Shown one piece after another: positions 6,747 to 7,799 of a stretch of DNA of 7,799 nt. Source of the stretch: JBJEDU01 sp051872395. Its GTDB lineage: Bacteria; Bacillota_I; Bacilli_A; RFN20; CAG-826. Positions within the stretch are counted from its first letter, which is position 1. Each line of letters starts with the position of its first letter. The notes under the pieces were generated by a model. That model ran no database searches and was not told where the DNA came from. It worked only from the letters and a program-made list of their open reading frames with translations. Position numbers and translations under genes: made by a program. The stretch covers positions 1-7,799 of the forward strand of contig JBJEDU010000017.1 in NCBI GenBank assembly GCA_051872395.1, given 5' to 3'.

Positions 6747-7799
6747 ATGATAGATTTTGAATTTGTTTCACCAACCAAAATATATTTCGGTAAAAATAAA
6801 GAAGATGAAATTGGTCAAATTATTTCATTATATAATTTTTCTAATATTTTAATTATTTGTGGTCAACATTCTTATAAAGATGGATTAGTGCAAAAAGTTA
6901 TCAAAAATATTGAAAGTTATCATATCAATTATTTGCTTCATGTTGGTGTGAGGGCTAATCCTGATGTAAATACTGTTAAACAAATATTAAGCAAAATAAA
7001 AAATATAAAAATTGATTTGATTCTCGCTATCGGGGGAGGATCAGTTATTGATACTGCCAAAAGCGTTTCGGTTTCTTATTTTTATGACAAAGACCCTTTT
7101 GATTTCAATATTAAAAAGGCGATTGCAAAGAAAGCTTTACCAATTGGAGTTATTTTAACTTTATCAGCTTCAGGAAGTGAATTATCTTCTTCGTGTGTCA
7201 TTCAAAATGATGAAACTCATGTAAAAGTTGGTTTTAATAGTGATTTAATTCGACCGCTTTTCGCTGTTATGAATCCGACATTAACTTACACTGTTCCATA
7301 TAATCAAAAAATGTATGGTGTTATCGATATAATTTCTCATTCTTTAGAACGCTTTTTCAATGAATCAAACTCTGATTCTTTAGCGGATTCTTTTGCTTTA
7401 AGTATTATTAAAACTACTCTAAAAAATGCTTATCGATTAAAAGAAGATAATCCATATGATTATTCTGCCCATGGAGAAATTATGTTATGTTCATCTTTCT
7501 CTCATAATGGAATAACAGGTATTGGAAAAGTATTTTCGATGCCTGTTCATCAATTAGAACACGCTTTAAGTGGACTATATAATCATATCCCTCATGGAGC
7601 AGGTTTAGCCCTTTTATTACCTCGATGGATGGATTATTATAAAAATATCGATATTGATAAATTTGATATTTTTGCAAAAAATATTTATGACTCTCATTTA
7701 CTAGATAAAAAAGAAAATGCAAAACTAGGGGTGGAAAGATTTAAAGAAGATATTTATAATCTAACTAATATCAAAGATTATAAAGACCTTGGTATTACT
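6747..7799 (+). CDS. Iron-containing alcohol dehydrogenase, butanol dehydrogenase/YqhD-like (3' end cut)
   Basis: NAD(P)H-dependent alcohol dehydrogenase or aldehyde reductase of the group III (iron) family, cytoplasmic. The frame stays open for 351 codons to the window edge; the family is about 385-390 residues, so roughly 35-40 are missing. Visible motifs are FVSPTKIYFGK (6-16), GVRANP (about 69-74), the nucleotide-binding GGGSVIDTAK (96-105), NPTLTYTVP, VIDIISHSLERFF with metal ligands Asp194 and His198, and HQLEHAL then IPHGAGLALLLPRW with ligands His268 and His283. HNGITGIG and PHGAGLA match butanol dehydrogenase/YqhD-type enzymes better than the FucO or AdhE group; D194 and H198 even share YqhD numbering. 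It starts 5 nt after the TetR gene without a strong ribosome site. The likely role is reducing a short-chain aldehyde or ketone during fermentation; the actual substrate is unknown. Confidence 0.9.
   Translation, partial: MIDFEFVSPTKIYFGKNKEDEIGQIISLYNFSNILIICGQHSYKDGLVQKVIKNIESYHINYLLHVGVRANPDVNTVKQILSKIKNIKIDLILAIGGGSVIDTAKSVSVSYFYDKDPFDFNIKKAIAKKALPIGVILTLSASGSELSSSCVIQNDETHVKVGFNSDLIRPLFAVMNPTLTYTVPYNQKMYGVIDIISHSLERFFNESNSDSLADSFALSIIKTTLKNAYRLKEDNPYDYSAHGEIMLCSSFSHNGITGIGKVFSMPVHQLEHALSGLYNHIPHGAGLALLLPRWMDYYKNIDIDKFDIFAKNIYDSHLLDKKENAKLGVERFKEDIYNLTNIKDYKDLGIT

Noticed and set aside
7480..7722. Antisense ORF of 80 codons inside the alcohol dehydrogenase
   Set aside because: It lies opposite the metal-ligand region of a clearly conserved enzyme and has no independent support.
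1..7799. CRISPR array, tRNA or rRNA gene, insertion sequence or prophage part
   Set aside because: No regularly spaced repeats, no RNA-gene-like segments and no transposase or phage motifs were found. Nearly every base lies in a recognised coding frame.

Overview
The window is AT-rich (about 30% GC by eye) and densely packed: six genes, all on the + strand, with only one real gap. The proteins look like those of low-GC Bacillota or their Mollicutes-like relatives (Bacilli such as Erysipelotrichales, RF39 or Acholeplasma types). Trp is always TGG (seven cases), the five visible stops are TAA or TAG, and no gene needs TGA read through. The standard code therefore applies, and a Mycoplasma/Spiroplasma-type code-4 genome is unlikely. 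The organism itself cannot be named from this sequence.

Layout. Bases 1-1803 hold the C-terminal ~600 residues of a glycoside hydrolase family 2 beta-galactosidase (lacZ), cut by the left edge. A ribokinase (rbsK) starts 2 nt after it. Bases 2694-2806 are the only sizeable intergenic region. It carries a candidate sigma-70 promoter and two AT palindromes. A second tight cluster follows: a CtpE-like P-type cation ATPase, pseudouridine-5'-phosphate glycosidase (psuG), a short TetR-family regulator, and an iron-type alcohol dehydrogenase cut by the right edge. Gaps within this cluster are 3-5 nt, which suggests one transcript.

How they may work together. LacZ releases galactose and glucose from beta-galactosides. 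RbsK and PsuG both yield ribose 5-phosphate, from free ribose and from pseudouridine 5'-phosphate respectively. No PsuK-type pseudouridine kinase is visible, so the source of PsuG's substrate is open. The dehydrogenase probably reduces aldehydes as an NAD(P)H sink, and the TetR protein is the obvious candidate regulator of its own cluster. The ATPase's link to nucleoside salvage is unclear.

Nothing in the window proves a new system. The points most worth checking are a beta-galactosidase that appears to lack LacZ domain 4, an ATPase with Ser in place of the usual Glu of the M4 PEGL motif, the unusual ATPase-psuG-tetR-adh arrangement, and the palindrome overlapping the promoter of that cluster.
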